Below, in pieces: positions 20,312 to 28,200 of a stretch of DNA of 64,000 nt. Both the position numbers and the translations under genes were made by a program. The DNA is from Affinibrenneria salicis (GTDB lineage: Bacteria; Pseudomonadota; Gammaproteobacteria; Enterobacterales; Enterobacteriaceae), in contig NZ_VYKJ01000002.1 in assembly GCF_008710095.1 (NCBI RefSeq), positions 143,188-207,187 of the forward strand, given 5' to 3'. The number at the start of each line of letters is the position of its first letter. Within the stretch, counting starts at the first letter, position 1. A model generated the notes under the pieces. That model did no database searches, had not been told where the DNA came from, and saw only the letters and a list, made by a program, of their open reading frames with translations.

Positions 20312-20698
20312 TTGAAAAAGATAGCGGTTATCAGTATGTTAATGGTGTCATCTGTGCTTGCTGGCTGTGCCTCGTCTGGAAATAAAGCGATCGGCAACGA
20401 AACTGAGACCAGTGTACAAAATAAAATAACGCAGGGGGTCACTGACAAAGCATCAGTCAAGGCGGCCTTCGGTTCTCCCGACTCAGTAAATTACACTGAC
20501 GGAGGGAAGGAGATTTGGAAGTATGTTTTTGCTAAGGCCAATGTCGATGGCAAGAATTTTATTCCCTTTTACGGCCTTTTCCACAACAGCGTGCATGTGA
20601 ATAAAAAGGAACTGACGATTCTTTTCAATGGGGACATTGTTGAGAAATATAACATGTCTGAATCGTACTCACAGACCAAAAGTGGACTTGCTGACTAG
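20312..20698 (+). CDS. BamE/SmpA-like small lipoprotein
   Basis: A 128-residue predicted lipoprotein. The signal peptide MKKIAVISMLMVSSVLAGC ends in a lipobox with Cys19. The mature part has the SmpA/BamE-like pattern ITQGVTDKASVKAAFGSPDS, with IWKYVF and a C-terminal strand LTILFNGDIVEKYN. Such proteins occur in prophages and islands; a true BamE role is doubtful. The start is TTG behind GGATAGGAAA. It is clearly richer in A+T than the backbone, a sign of horizontal origin, and ends at a strong terminator. Confidence 0.75.
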   Translation: MKKIAVISMLMVSSVLAGCASSGNKAIGNETETSVQNKITQGVTDKASVKAAFGSPDSVNYTDGGKEIWKYVFAKANVDGKNFIPFYGLFHNSVHVNKKELTILFNGDIVEKYNMSESYSQTKSGLAD

Positions 20699-20706
20699 CA
20701 GTCCTT

Positions 20707-20744
20707 GTAACAAAAAAGCCCACAATAGTGGGCTTTTTTGTTAC
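20707..20744 (+). terminator. Strong rho-independent terminator
   Basis: Long perfect stem with core GCCCAC / GTGGGC and loop AATA, flanked by A6 on the left and T6 on the right, extending to GTAAC/GTTAC. It is symmetrical enough to work in both directions and ends the lipoprotein gene. Confidence 0.92.
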
Positions 20745-20961
20745 GGGGTGGTTGGTGTCCTGATTTTAATATTCGACATATTCATTGCCTTCTCGACAAC
20801 TTTTCATTTGTTCCGGATCCTGGGCGGTGTAACGGTAGTGAATCTGGAAAGTACGAAGACAATGTTAATAGTAATATCGGGGAAATCTTGCCTTTCCCGC
20901 TCTATGTTTACGTACGGCTTCTGTTTGATGACAACATCGGCATGCCATAAACCGTATCACT

Positions 20962-21089
20962 TATACTCGTCATACTTCAGGTTGCAGGTGCGTTGGCTGC
21001 GTTCGCTCACCCGAATCACTGACTTGAGTCAGTTCATCAGAATTCGCGGCCTTACCGCCTTCCCGCACGCGCATTATTTAGAGTATAAA
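20962..21089. repeat. Dispersed 128-bp MITE-like repeat, short form
   Basis: Bounded by perfect terminal inverted repeats TATACTC and GAGTATA. It begins TATACTCGTCATACTTCAGG, contains GTTGCAGGTGCGTTGGCTGC and CACCCGAATCACTGACTTGA, and ends ATTATTTAGAGTATA. The internal pair ACTTGAGT / ACTCAAGT-type can fold. A longer relative lies at 16823 and a terminal fragment at about 2462. No coding capacity; elements of this kind are scattered in Serratia, Yersinia and Pectobacterium relatives. Confidence 0.8.
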
Positions 21090-21177
21090 GGTGAGTATCT
21101 TGTCAAAATAACGCGTTTAAGTCATCATCTACCATTGTCTCAGCGGTGATTAAATAAACAGTTCTGGAGGTGTGTAG

Positions 21178-21347
21178 ATGAATCGTGAATTAAAATAATT
21201 AGAAAAAAATACAAAAAATAAAAGCTAAATGAAGTTGGCACGCAAAAAATAACTGCTGAGCTAAAATCGGGTAATATAGATTTTGAATTATTAACAGCGT
21301 ATTTGAAAAGTATTTTCTCGGAAAGTTCAGTAAATTTAATGAGTTAA
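21178..21347 (+). pseudogene. Decayed small gene of unknown function
   Basis: An ATG with a good GGAGG Shine-Dalgarno 8 bases upstream opens MNRELK and then meets a stop. The next codons read LEKNTKNKS in the same frame, and after a frameshift the translation continues NEVGTQKITAELKSGNIDFE and on to SVNLMS. The pieces together would make one amphipathic protein of about 55 residues. The very high A+T content suggests acquired DNA. Family not recognised. Sequencing error is an alternative, but two lesions are needed. Confidence 0.4.
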
Positions 21348-21624
21348 CCGATAAGGTTTAAATCCCGGCAGGGGAGTAAATTCGGCTGATTTTTATTGTC
21401 TGAATAGTATCTGTTGTTGATGAGAAGAGTAAATGATTGTGTGGTTTTTTTTACGCTGATAACCTTTGAACTGTATTCGCTCAGACTCGATCCGACACTT
21501 TTGTGGCTCAGGGTTATACTTAATCTGACGGACAGCTTTGTGCCAGATGCGAACGTTAATAACATTATCACTCATTGATAGGTCAGGTCGTGAAAAATGA
21601 TAGTTTAAAATTTTCTGACTCTGA

Positions 21625-22185
21625 TTATGAGGGAACGTCAAGCTGCAACATGGGATAACGTTCCATCCATCGTTTTGTAGTGATACGTTGCTTAAATACA
21701 TCAAACTTTTCATACTCAAATGTGGGAGTCGGTCGTAGACGCAGTTCAAACAGATCATCGAGTCCATAGGGCGCGTTAATATCAATAAGATCTTTATCTC
21801 CCAATCTGGCTGCGACAGCCGTAGCGGTTTCAGGCCAGTATAGCAGGGCGTTTTCTGTTGAGAGATAAGGCGCATTACCGTTACGTTGATGCATTCGGGC
21901 TTGATTTTTCACCGACCAGTTGAACGTAGAAAGTTGCTGGCTAAGACTATCTTCCAGATAGCTATCGTGAGCTGGATTACAATGTTCCGGGTTGAACCAG
22001 ATAACATCCACATCACCAGAGACAGGCCTTTGCCCATACCCATGTAAATGATCCCATACCGCATCTCGCACAAACCCAGCACCGATCCATCCATCGCTGA
22101 GGTTTAATGCCCGAACTGCGTAAAGTGCCTTCATCCTTATAGGGTCATCCAGCAATAATTTCTGCAATACATCCTGATACTTCAT
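21625..22185 (-). CDS. Nucleotidyltransferase-family protein (PF06042 type)
   Basis: A 186-residue protein of the uncharacterised nucleotidyltransferase family once called DUF925. The core is GAGFVRDAVWD (35-45), then the metal-binding GDVDVIWF (57-64) with two aspartates one residue apart. Later strings RLGDKDLIDINAPYGLDDLF and TKRWMERYPML are typical of the family. The substrate is unknown. It stands alone on the minus strand in the accessory region. Start ATG behind GGGGAAAATT. Confidence 0.85.
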   Translation of the reverse strand: MKYQDVLQKLLLDDPIRMKALYAVRALNLSDGWIGAGFVRDAVWDHLHGYGQRPVSGDVDVIWFNPEHCNPAHDSYLEDSLSQQLSTFNWSVKNQARMHQRNGNAPYLSTENALLYWPETATAVAARLGDKDLIDINAPYGLDDLFELRLRPTPTFEYEKFDVFKQRITTKRWMERYPMLQLDVPS

Positions 22186-22360
22186 AATTTTCCCCGGTAG
22201 AAAAAATTGTCACCAATGTTCGTATCTGCACCTGATAGTAGAAATCTTATCAGCATCCCGGCTGCCTGTATGGTCTGCTTATTGCAGACTGTCAGTCTTG
22301 ATCGTGTCTTACCACTGAGCCCCCAGGTCTGAGCTAATATCTTTAATCAGCCTGCAATGA

Positions 22361-22639
22361 TCATTTTGAGCCTTTGAATAATGGCAGTCCTTGCTGTTTT
22401 CTCCACCGTTTTAATTCATCGATTATGCCTTCAGGTGAATCGCTCCTGTCATCGGGAGGGTTAAAAATAAGACCATTTCCTTCCGGGTGGTTAATTATGT
22501 TGTCAAAATGAGATGTTAATTTTTCAATGTGTTTTTTACGCGCGTTTCCTTTTATGTTGTTCGGGTTTTCGAAAAAATTATTCAAAAAATCCACAAACTC
22601 ACGCTCTGTATAATCCTCAAGGTTTGTCTTAAGTTTCAT
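22361..22639 (-). CDS. Colicin/pyocin DNase-type immunity protein
   Basis: A 92-residue protein of the colicin E-type/S-pyocin immunity family (Im2/Im9 like). The diagnostic C-terminal half is HPEGNGLIFNPPDDRSDSPE then GIIDELKRWRKQQGLPLFKG, matching the Im9 pattern around its helix III and the DSPxGI motif. The Im9 Tyr-Tyr pair is Phe59-Asn60 here. The N-terminus LEDYTEREFVDFLNNFF is the usual first helix. Its start overlaps the end of the upstream nuclease fragment by 11 bases, the typical toxin-immunity arrangement. It should bind and block a cognate nuclease domain. Confidence 0.87.
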   Translation of the reverse strand: MKLKTNLEDYTEREFVDFLNNFFENPNNIKGNARKKHIEKLTSHFDNIINHPEGNGLIFNPPDDRSDSPEGIIDELKRWRKQQGLPLFKGSK

Positions 22640-23024
22640 GCTGGATCCACTCTCGCATATGCCGGCTTATATGGTGGCTGTGTGTATTAGCGTTCGGGTT
22701 ATCTATGCCATAAACTGGTCCTTCATGTTGTATATTATCGACAGGGTGGAGCTCAACGGTTTTTTGCAAAATTTGATCTGGAAGGATAGGGTATGGCGCG
22801 CTGCCTGCCTTAAGTGAAATTTGATCTTGCCCGGCAATGGTGGACACAGCCTTAAGCACGGTATCTTGCTTCATACTGCTTCTTTTTCGTACCGGGTTCG
22901 TGGTATCGAGCGGCGTTAAGGCGCGCGACGATAACGAACGAGCTGCTGTCGGCCCTGATGGGCCATCGCCAGCGGCGTTTCCGTTCGCCGTTGGCGGAAT
23001 GGCATGCCGAATCACTTTAGACAT
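22629..23024 (-). CDS. Truncated bacteriocin with degenerate HNH nuclease end
   Basis: A 131-residue protein directly upstream of, and overlapping, an Im-type immunity gene. Residues 91-122 (ELHPVDNIQHEGPVYGIDN, then HISRH) align by eye with the C-terminal HNH/beta-beta-alpha-metal motif of colicin DNases: His93, His118 and His122 could be the metal ligands, but the general-base His that should follow His93 is Pro94. The N-terminal half, with GNAAGDGPSGP and a Ser/Thr/Arg-rich stretch, resembles a short piece of a bacteriocin N-terminus, with no receptor-binding or translocation domain. AGGA precedes the ATG. Probably an inactive remnant or a minimal toxin. Confidence 0.6.
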   Translation of the reverse strand: MSKVIRHAIPPTANGNAAGDGPSGPTAARSLSSRALTPLDTTNPVRKRSSMKQDTVLKAVSTIAGQDQISLKAGSAPYPILPDQILQKTVELHPVDNIQHEGPVYGIDNPNANTHSHHISRHMREWIQHET

Positions 23025-23130
23025 CGTTTAATCCTGTGTATAAAATGCAAACCGGGTGTCAGCTGTATGTCGCAGTGAGACAGGTTAAATACAGGCGATG
23101 GTCGGGCCGCCTCGCGGAGTTTCGTTAACG

Positions 23131-24522
23131 ATGAACCAATCCCCGAACCGTCAGCCCCTGGTCCGGCGCCTGACCGCACGCGCCGTCACTACCCTCGCGC
23201 GCTTTCTCCATATCGAAGCCGTTAGCGGCGCCGTGCTGCTGATCGCCGCCGCCGCGGCCTTTATCTGGGCTAATTCGCCTTTCGCCGCCGGCTATCACGC
23301 GCTGTGGCATACGACTCTCTCGTTTGGCTCTGGCGCGTGGAACTTCTCCCATCCGTTGCATTTCTGGATCAACGATGTCCTGATGACCATTTTTTTTCTT
23401 GTCGCCGGCATGGAGATTCGCCGGGAGATTCATGAAGGCGCGCTGAGCGAATTCCGTCAGGCGCTATTGCCGCTGGCCGCCGCCGCCGGCGGGGTTATCG
23501 CGCCGGCCGTTATTTACTTTGGATTGAATAGCGATCCGCTGCGTTATCACGGCTGGGCTGTGCCCACGGCTACCGATATCGCCTTCGCCGTGGGCGTGCT
23601 GGCGCTGCTCGGCCGCGCGATCCCGGCCAATGTGCGGGTATTCCTGCTGGCGCTGGCGATTATCGACGATATTATCGCCGTGTTGATTATCGCTTTTTTT
23701 TATTCCTCCGGGCTGGACTATCGCGGCGTTCTTATCGTCGGCGTGGGGATCCTGTTGGTGCTGGGACTCCGCATGGCCGGCAGCGGCTCTGCGTATGCCT
23801 ATGTTATTCCCGGCGCGCTGGTCTGGTCGGGTTTACTGATCACCGGCGTGCATCCCACTCTGGCCGGCGTGCTCCTCGGACTGATGACGCCGGTGACATC
23901 CGCTCAGCAAAACGGGCTGAGCGGACGTCTGCGGGAGGTTGTCCGCCGTATTGCCCGGAAGCTCTCCGGCGAGGCGCCGAGCGTGAAAGCGGATGCCAGC
24001 CGCCTCGCAGACCCGGTCAGTCAATTGCGCCTGGCGCAGCGGGAACGTCTGCCGCCGGTGGTGCGCGTACAGATGGCGCTTCATCCCTGGGTCGCTTATG
24101 CCATTATGCCGTTGTTCGCGCTGGCCAATGCCGGCGTGAGCGTCGCGGGCGTCGATCTGTCCGGGGACGCCGCCTGGCGGGTTATGTCCGGCGTTGCGCT
24201 GGCGCTAATGCTCGGCAAACCTATCGGGGTAATCGGTGTCAGCTGGATTATGGTTAAACTGGGCTGGTGTCGCTTGCCTGGGGGCCTGTCGTGGGACGGA
24301 ATCGTGTTGATTGGGCTGTTGGCCGGCATCGGCTTCACCATGTCCATCTTTATCGCCATGCTGGCGTTTGCCGACGACAGTCTGTTGGCGGCGGCGAAGC
24401 TGGGAGTCTTGCTGGGATCGCTCGGGGCCTCGCTCCTTGGTCTGCTGTGGGCCGCCGTGTATATCCGGCGACTGAAGGCGCAGGCTGGCGGCCTCGGGAC
24501 GGCAGCCCATCTACAGGAGTAG
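23131..24522 (+). CDS. nhaA: NhaA-family Na+/H+ antiporter
   Basis: Inner-membrane antiporter exporting Na+ (or Li+) for protons. From the ATG at 23131 it has 463 residues, longer than E. coli NhaA (388), mainly through a cytoplasmic loop (about 255-310). The ion-site residues are conserved: Asp149 in [12 protein letters not shown] and the pair Asp179-Asp180 in [13 protein letters not shown]. About twelve membrane helices can be traced. The frame is open to an ATG at 23098, but the later start aligns better and has GGAG upstream. It lies in the accessory region, while nhaB is missing from its usual place near fadR. Confidence 0.93.
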   Translation: MNQSPNRQPLVRRLTARAVTTLARFLHIEAVSGAVLLIAAAAAFIWANSPFAAGYHALWHTTLSFGSGAWNFSHPLHFWINDVLMTIFFLVAGMEIRREIHEGALSEFRQALLPLAAAAGGVIAPAVIYFGLNSDPLRYHGWAVPTATDIAFAVGVLALLGRAIPANVRVFLLALAIIDDIIAVLIIAFFYSSGLDYRGVLIVGVGILLVLGLRMAGSGSAYAYVIPGALVWSGLLITGVHPTLAGVLLGLMTPVTSAQQNGLSGRLREVVRRIARKLSGEAPSVKADASRLADPVSQLRLAQRERLPPVVRVQMALHPWVAYAIMPLFALANAGVSVAGVDLSGDAAWRVMSGVALALMLGKPIGVIGVSWIMVKLGWCRLPGGLSWDGIVLIGLLAGIGFTMSIFIAMLAFADDSLLAAAKLGVLLGSLGASLLGLLWAAVYIRRLKAQAGGLGTAAHLQE

Positions 24523-24683
24523 CGTGATTACGCTTGATACCGCGCGATGGCGTCTGCATGGGCGTTGTTCCAGTGCGGTCCGGCGCGGTGCCTCGCCGAC
24601 CGCGTTTCAGGCGTGAATCAGATATGCATCAGCACTGCCTTGTAAGGTACACAACGATTTAATCACAATGCGGGACATAACCG

Positions 24684-25163
24684 ATGACGGACAAAAAACA
24701 TACTTACCGGGTGACCGTGCGCTGGACTGGCAATGAAGGCTGCGGCACCGCAAGTTACCGCAGCTATAGCCGTAATCATGAAATTCACGCGCCGGGCAAG
24801 GCGGCGATTTCCGCGTCCTCTGACCCGGCGTTTCGCGGCGACGCCACGCGCTGGAATCCGGAGGATATGTTGGTGGCATCGCTCGCGGCCTGCCATAAGC
24901 TATGGTATCTGGGGCTCTGCGCCGCCGCGGGCGTAACGGTGGTGGCGTATGAAGATGATGCGAGCGGCGTCATGGTTGAGGTGCAGGGCGGCGCCGGTCA
25001 GTTCGAATCGGTTATCCTGCGGCCTAAAGTGATTATTAGCGCCGATTCAGATCCAGACCTGGCGAAAACGCTGCACCATAAAGCCCATGAAATGTGTTTT
25101 ATTGCCCGTTCAGTTAATTTTAGCGTTGAGCATCAGCCGGATATTTCGCGGGAAAGCGATTGA
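24684..25163 (+). CDS. OsmC/Ohr-family peroxidase-like protein
   Basis: A 159-residue OsmC-superfamily protein; such proteins reduce organic hydroperoxides with a pair of cysteines. Both are in place: Cys70 in VASLAACHKLWYL and Cys138 in HEMCFIARSVNF. The N-terminal HEIHAPGKAAISASSDPAFRG and WNPEDML strings are typical of the OsmC-like branch, not Ohr proper. The physiological substrate is unknown. A candidate start region CATAACCG precedes the ATG. The 9-bp minisatellite starts 29 bases downstream. Confidence 0.88.
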   Translation: MTDKKHTYRVTVRWTGNEGCGTASYRSYSRNHEIHAPGKAAISASSDPAFRGDATRWNPEDMLVASLAACHKLWYLGLCAAAGVTVVAYEDDASGVMVEVQGGAGQFESVILRPKVIISADSDPDLAKTLHHKAHEMCFIARSVNFSVEHQPDISRESD

Positions 25164-25191
25164 CTATTGCGTCAGGCGGCGTCGACGCTCG

Positions 25192-25317
25192 ATGGTTGGC
25201 GTGGTTGGCGTGGTTGGCGTGGTTGGCGTGGTTGGCGTGGTTGGCGTGGTTGGCGTGGTTGGCGTGGTTGGCGTGGTTGGCGTGGTTGGCGTGGTTGGCG
25301 TGGTTGGCGTGGTTGGC
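25192..25317 (+). repeat. 9-bp minisatellite, about 14 units of GTGGTTGGC
   Basis: A nearly perfect tandem array: one imperfect unit (ATGGTTGGC) followed by 13 exact copies of GTGGTTGGC. Since 9 is a multiple of 3 and the unit has no stop, all three forward frames stay open through it, producing Val-Val-Gly, Trp-Leu-Ala and Trp-Arg-Gly repeats. It lies 29 bases after the OsmC-like gene in otherwise non-coding sequence and ends abruptly at a T-rich stretch. Confidence 0.97.
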
Positions 25318-25475
25318 GTTTTATTCTTTTAATTTTATTTTTTGTAGCATGACTCGCCATTTTATTCATGTTATATGCTATAAGCGCGCCGGGAAAATAT
25401 GTGGTTGAACGATTAACGGCTGAGGAGTAGTCTTTTCCGTAGTTATTGTTTTAGTTAACAAGCAGGAGGACAAAA

Positions 25476-25697
25476 ATGATAACTACTTATGACCGATACA
25501 GAAACCCGATTGTTCCCGGCATCCGCGTGATGGACAGCGAAACCGGTCTGACCGGCACTATCGCCGCGATTCATGCCGATAATCTGGATGCCAATGCGGC
25601 TCGCCGTGTTAAATGCATTGAGCTGCGCGGCGTGAAGGGGTTATTCAAACCTGAAACGCTGATGGGGCTGGGAACGCCGCGGCAACTTGCGTCATAA
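25476..25697 (+). CDS. Small conserved-looking protein of unknown function
   Basis: A 73-residue soluble protein, MITTYDRYRNPIVPGIRVMD onward, with a strong AGGAGG ribosome-binding site 6 bases before the ATG. The pattern PGIRVMDSETGLTGTIAAIHAD looks like a small beta-barrel (SH3/KOW-like) fold, but this is an impression and no family is recognised. It stands alone between the minisatellite and the convergent GlpM-like gene. Confidence 0.6.
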   Translation: MITTYDRYRNPIVPGIRVMDSETGLTGTIAAIHADNLDANAARRVKCIELRGVKGLFKPETLMGLGTPRQLAS

Positions 25698-25943
25698 CGA
25701 TCCACGTTTTGCCTGACGCAGCTATCGACAGGCAAAGCGGTATTTTGCAGCATTCCGTTCATCCGCCAGCGTAAGGCGGCGCTCATGGTTATCAGCCGAT
25801 TTACCGTGAACGGATATTCGCCAGCTCGCGGGCAGTGATGGCGGAATACCGCTGACAACTCCAGGGCCACCGTCCGGTGGCCTTCATGTTACCTTCCAGC
25901 GCCGACTTTCGCCGGCCCAGCGTCGCTTTACCCGACTGCCTGC

Positions 25944-26285
25944 TCAACCGGCCTGATACCACGTCCATACCTTTATCAGCAGCGCCGCGGAAATGCTCCA
26001 GCACACCACGGCGGCGAACAGCGCCTGCGGCAGCCTCATCATAAAGGTAAAGCCGTATAGCGTGATCAGATAAACCAGATAGGGAACGATCGACCACATG
26101 CTGAAAATCAGCGTGGTGCGCAGGGCCTCAATGCCGCGCTCATTGCCGACGATATAATGCGCAATCAGGGCAAAGGTGGGAAACAGAGGAACCAGCCCGG
26201 CGATGTAGTAATTACGGGTTTTGGCGATCAGACTAATTAATATCACAATCCCCGCGCCAATGACGGCTTTGATAAATAGAGACAT
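25944..26285 (-). CDS. GlpM-family inner-membrane protein
   Basis: A 113-residue membrane protein with four predicted helices. TRNYYIAGLVPLFPTFALIA and HYIVGNERG are hallmarks of the GlpM family, first described in Pseudomonas near glycerol and alginate genes; the molecular role is unknown. The ATG at 26285 is preferred over a TTG two codons earlier. It sits next to dsbB on the same strand, where E. coli carries hlyE/umuDC. Confidence 0.85.
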   Translation of the reverse strand: MSLFIKAVIGAGIVILISLIAKTRNYYIAGLVPLFPTFALIAHYIVGNERGIEALRTTLIFSMWSIVPYLVYLITLYGFTFMMRLPQALFAAVVCWSISAALLIKVWTWYQAG

Positions 26286-26358
26286 GGGCAACCACAGATT
26301 TGCAATACGGGAACAGGCCAGACGAGCGATACCGCAGCGCTCGTCTGGTCAACGACAG

Positions 26359-26889
26359 TTAGCGACTAAATAAATCGCGGCGTTTCGGCCGGAACGGCTG
26401 AGCGATCAGAACCAACAGGGCGACAATCAGATAGGCGGCGAAAATCACCATCATCCACTGCGGCATTTCCAGCGTCAGAAACTGCCATTGCCTTACCGAG
26501 CAATCGCCGGTGGCGCTGAATACGGCAGGCAGCCATTTATCGAGCGGCAGCCACGAGGGAAAGGAAACAAAGAAGTCGCAGGTAACAAACGGCGACGGGT
26601 GCAGCTGTATATTGGTGTGCTGCCAGGCCAGTTGCAGCCCTTGCCACGCGCTGTAGATCCACAACACTATCGCCGGGTAGCGCAGCGGCGTCGAGGGCGC
26701 GACGGCGCCCAGAAGGCTGGCGCCCATTACGCCAAACAGCGCGCAGCGCTGGTAGATACACAGTACGCAGGGCTGCAACTGCATGGCGTACTGGAAATAC
26801 AACGCGACAAGCTCCAGCGCAAGGGTGGTCAGCGCCATCAATAGCCAGGCCGAGCGCCCCCTGGAGCAACGGTTAAGATATCGTAACAT
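26359..26889 (-). CDS. dsbB: DsbB, quinone-dependent disulfide oxidase
   Basis: Inner-membrane protein that re-oxidises DsbA and passes electrons to quinone. It has 176 residues and four helices. The two periplasmic redox pairs are at E. coli positions: Cys41-Cys44 (in [10 protein letters not shown]) and Cys104-Cys130. Gln/Arg residues near the quinone site (IYQRCALFG) are kept. In E. coli nhaB follows next to fadR; here about 530 bases of non-coding sequence take its place. Confidence 0.97.
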   Translation of the reverse strand: MLRYLNRCSRGRSAWLLMALTTLALELVALYFQYAMQLQPCVLCIYQRCALFGVMGASLLGAVAPSTPLRYPAIVLWIYSAWQGLQLAWQHTNIQLHPSPFVTCDFFVSFPSWLPLDKWLPAVFSATGDCSVRQWQFLTLEMPQWMMVIFAAYLIVALLVLIAQPFRPKRRDLFSR

Positions 26890-27419
26890 AAAGAATTTTC
26901 CATGCTAAATCGATAGAATCGGCAGTGTAAAACAATCCTGTTTTACTGCCGGCATTTCACTGTGCAAAACGTAAGAAAATGTCACTGCCGGCAGTTGGCC
27001 TGCGCGACAGGATACTGGTTGCCATCGTCACTTCATTTTTTTCTGCCTGTTCCGGCGGGTGTTGCAGGCCAGGGCGATCGGTATCCCGTTTACTATACAT
27101 CATTCTTCCGTCATAAATGAGCCGTCAGCGCCGACATTTCTGTACCGAACGACGCTTCAGCGGTTCAACCGTAAGGCTCGGCCGGCCGTTTACGCTGATT
27201 CAGCCGCCCGACTGGCGCGGTCCGAAACCGGCCGCACGGCGCAGCGTCGCGCAGGCGAACGGGATTTTGTTCCGCCCGATGGCAACGCATTGTCTATAAT
27301 GCATATAACCAGTAGCAAATTTACTTTTCTGTACTTTGGCTGGGCTAGGTCATGCCTGGGACATCTGGTATGATGAGTCCGATTTTCACTGGTCAATATC
27401 GCTACGGAATTTCAAAAAA
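26890..27419. other. Intergenic region dsbB / fadR, former nhaB position
   Basis: About 530 bases between divergent dsbB and fadR. In E. coli this place is held by nhaB (about 1.5 kb). I see no nhaB-like translation, no repeat and no tRNA here. The last 60 bases before fadR, with TATGATGAG around 27371, probably hold the fadR promoter. Confidence 0.4.
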
Positions 27420-28139
27420 ATGGTCATAAAGGCGCAAAGTCCGGCGGGATTCGCGGAAGAGTACATTATTGAAAGCATATGGAATAATCGCTTTCCTCCG
27501 GGAACCATTCTGCCTGCTGAACGGGAGCTTTCCGAGCTGATTGGCGTTACGCGCACCACATTACGCGAAGTATTACAGCGTCTTGCCCGCGACGGCTGGT
27601 TAACCATTCAGCACGGCAAACCAACCAGAATTAATAATTTCTGGGAGACCTCCGGTCTGAATATTCTGGAAACGCTGGCGCGACTGGATCATGACAGCGT
27701 TCCCCAGTTAATCGATAATTTACTGGCGGTGAGAACCAATATCGCGGCGATTTTTATTCGCACCGCACTGCGCCAGCACCCGGATAAGGCGCAGGACGTG
27801 CTGGAGCATCGGGCCGGGGTGGATGATAACGCCGATGCGTTCGCCGAACTTGATTACAACGTGTTTCGCGGGCTGGCTTTCGCCTCCGGCAATCCGATCT
27901 ACGGTCTGATCCTGAACGGGCTTAAAGGGCTGTATATCCGCGTCGGCCGCTACTATTTCTCCAACCCGAGCGCGCGTAAACTGGCGCTGGATTTCTACTC
28001 GCGGCTGGAGTCGCTGTGCCGCGAGGGGCTGTACGACCAGGTACTGGAAGTCGTGCGCCACTATGGCAAAGACAGCGGGGCTATCTGGCACAGCATGCAG
28101 AGCGCTATCCCGACCGATCTGGCCGACGCGCGGCGTTAA
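27420..28139 (+). CDS. fadR: FadR, fatty-acid-responsive transcription factor
   Basis: GntR-family regulator that represses fad beta-oxidation genes and activates fabA/fabB; long-chain acyl-CoA releases it from DNA. It has 239 residues, the E. coli length. The N-terminal winged helix (about 1-72) includes [20 protein letters not shown], nearly invariant; the C-terminal acyl-CoA domain contains [20 protein letters not shown] and [15 protein letters not shown]. The frame is open 28 codons upstream, but [16 protein letters not shown] is the family start. fadD in this window is a probable target. Confidence 0.97.
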   Translation: MVIKAQSPAGFAEEYIIESIWNNRFPPGTILPAERELSELIGVTRTTLREVLQRLARDGWLTIQHGKPTRINNFWETSGLNILETLARLDHDSVPQLIDNLLAVRTNIAAIFIRTALRQHPDKAQDVLEHRAGVDDNADAFAELDYNVFRGLAFASGNPIYGLILNGLKGLYIRVGRYYFSNPSARKLALDFYSRLESLCREGLYDQVLEVVRHYGKDSGAIWHSMQSAIPTDLADARR

Positions 28140-28200
28140 ACCGGCGCATAGAGAGGAAAGAGGTTATCGGCCGGCGCCGATAACCCGGTGGCGGGAGGGA

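Noticed and set aside
25160..25408. Frames through the 9-bp array giving Trp-Leu-Ala or Val-Val-Gly repeats
   Set aside because: Any 9-base repeat without a stop stays open; no start with ribosome-binding site and no sensible flanking protein.
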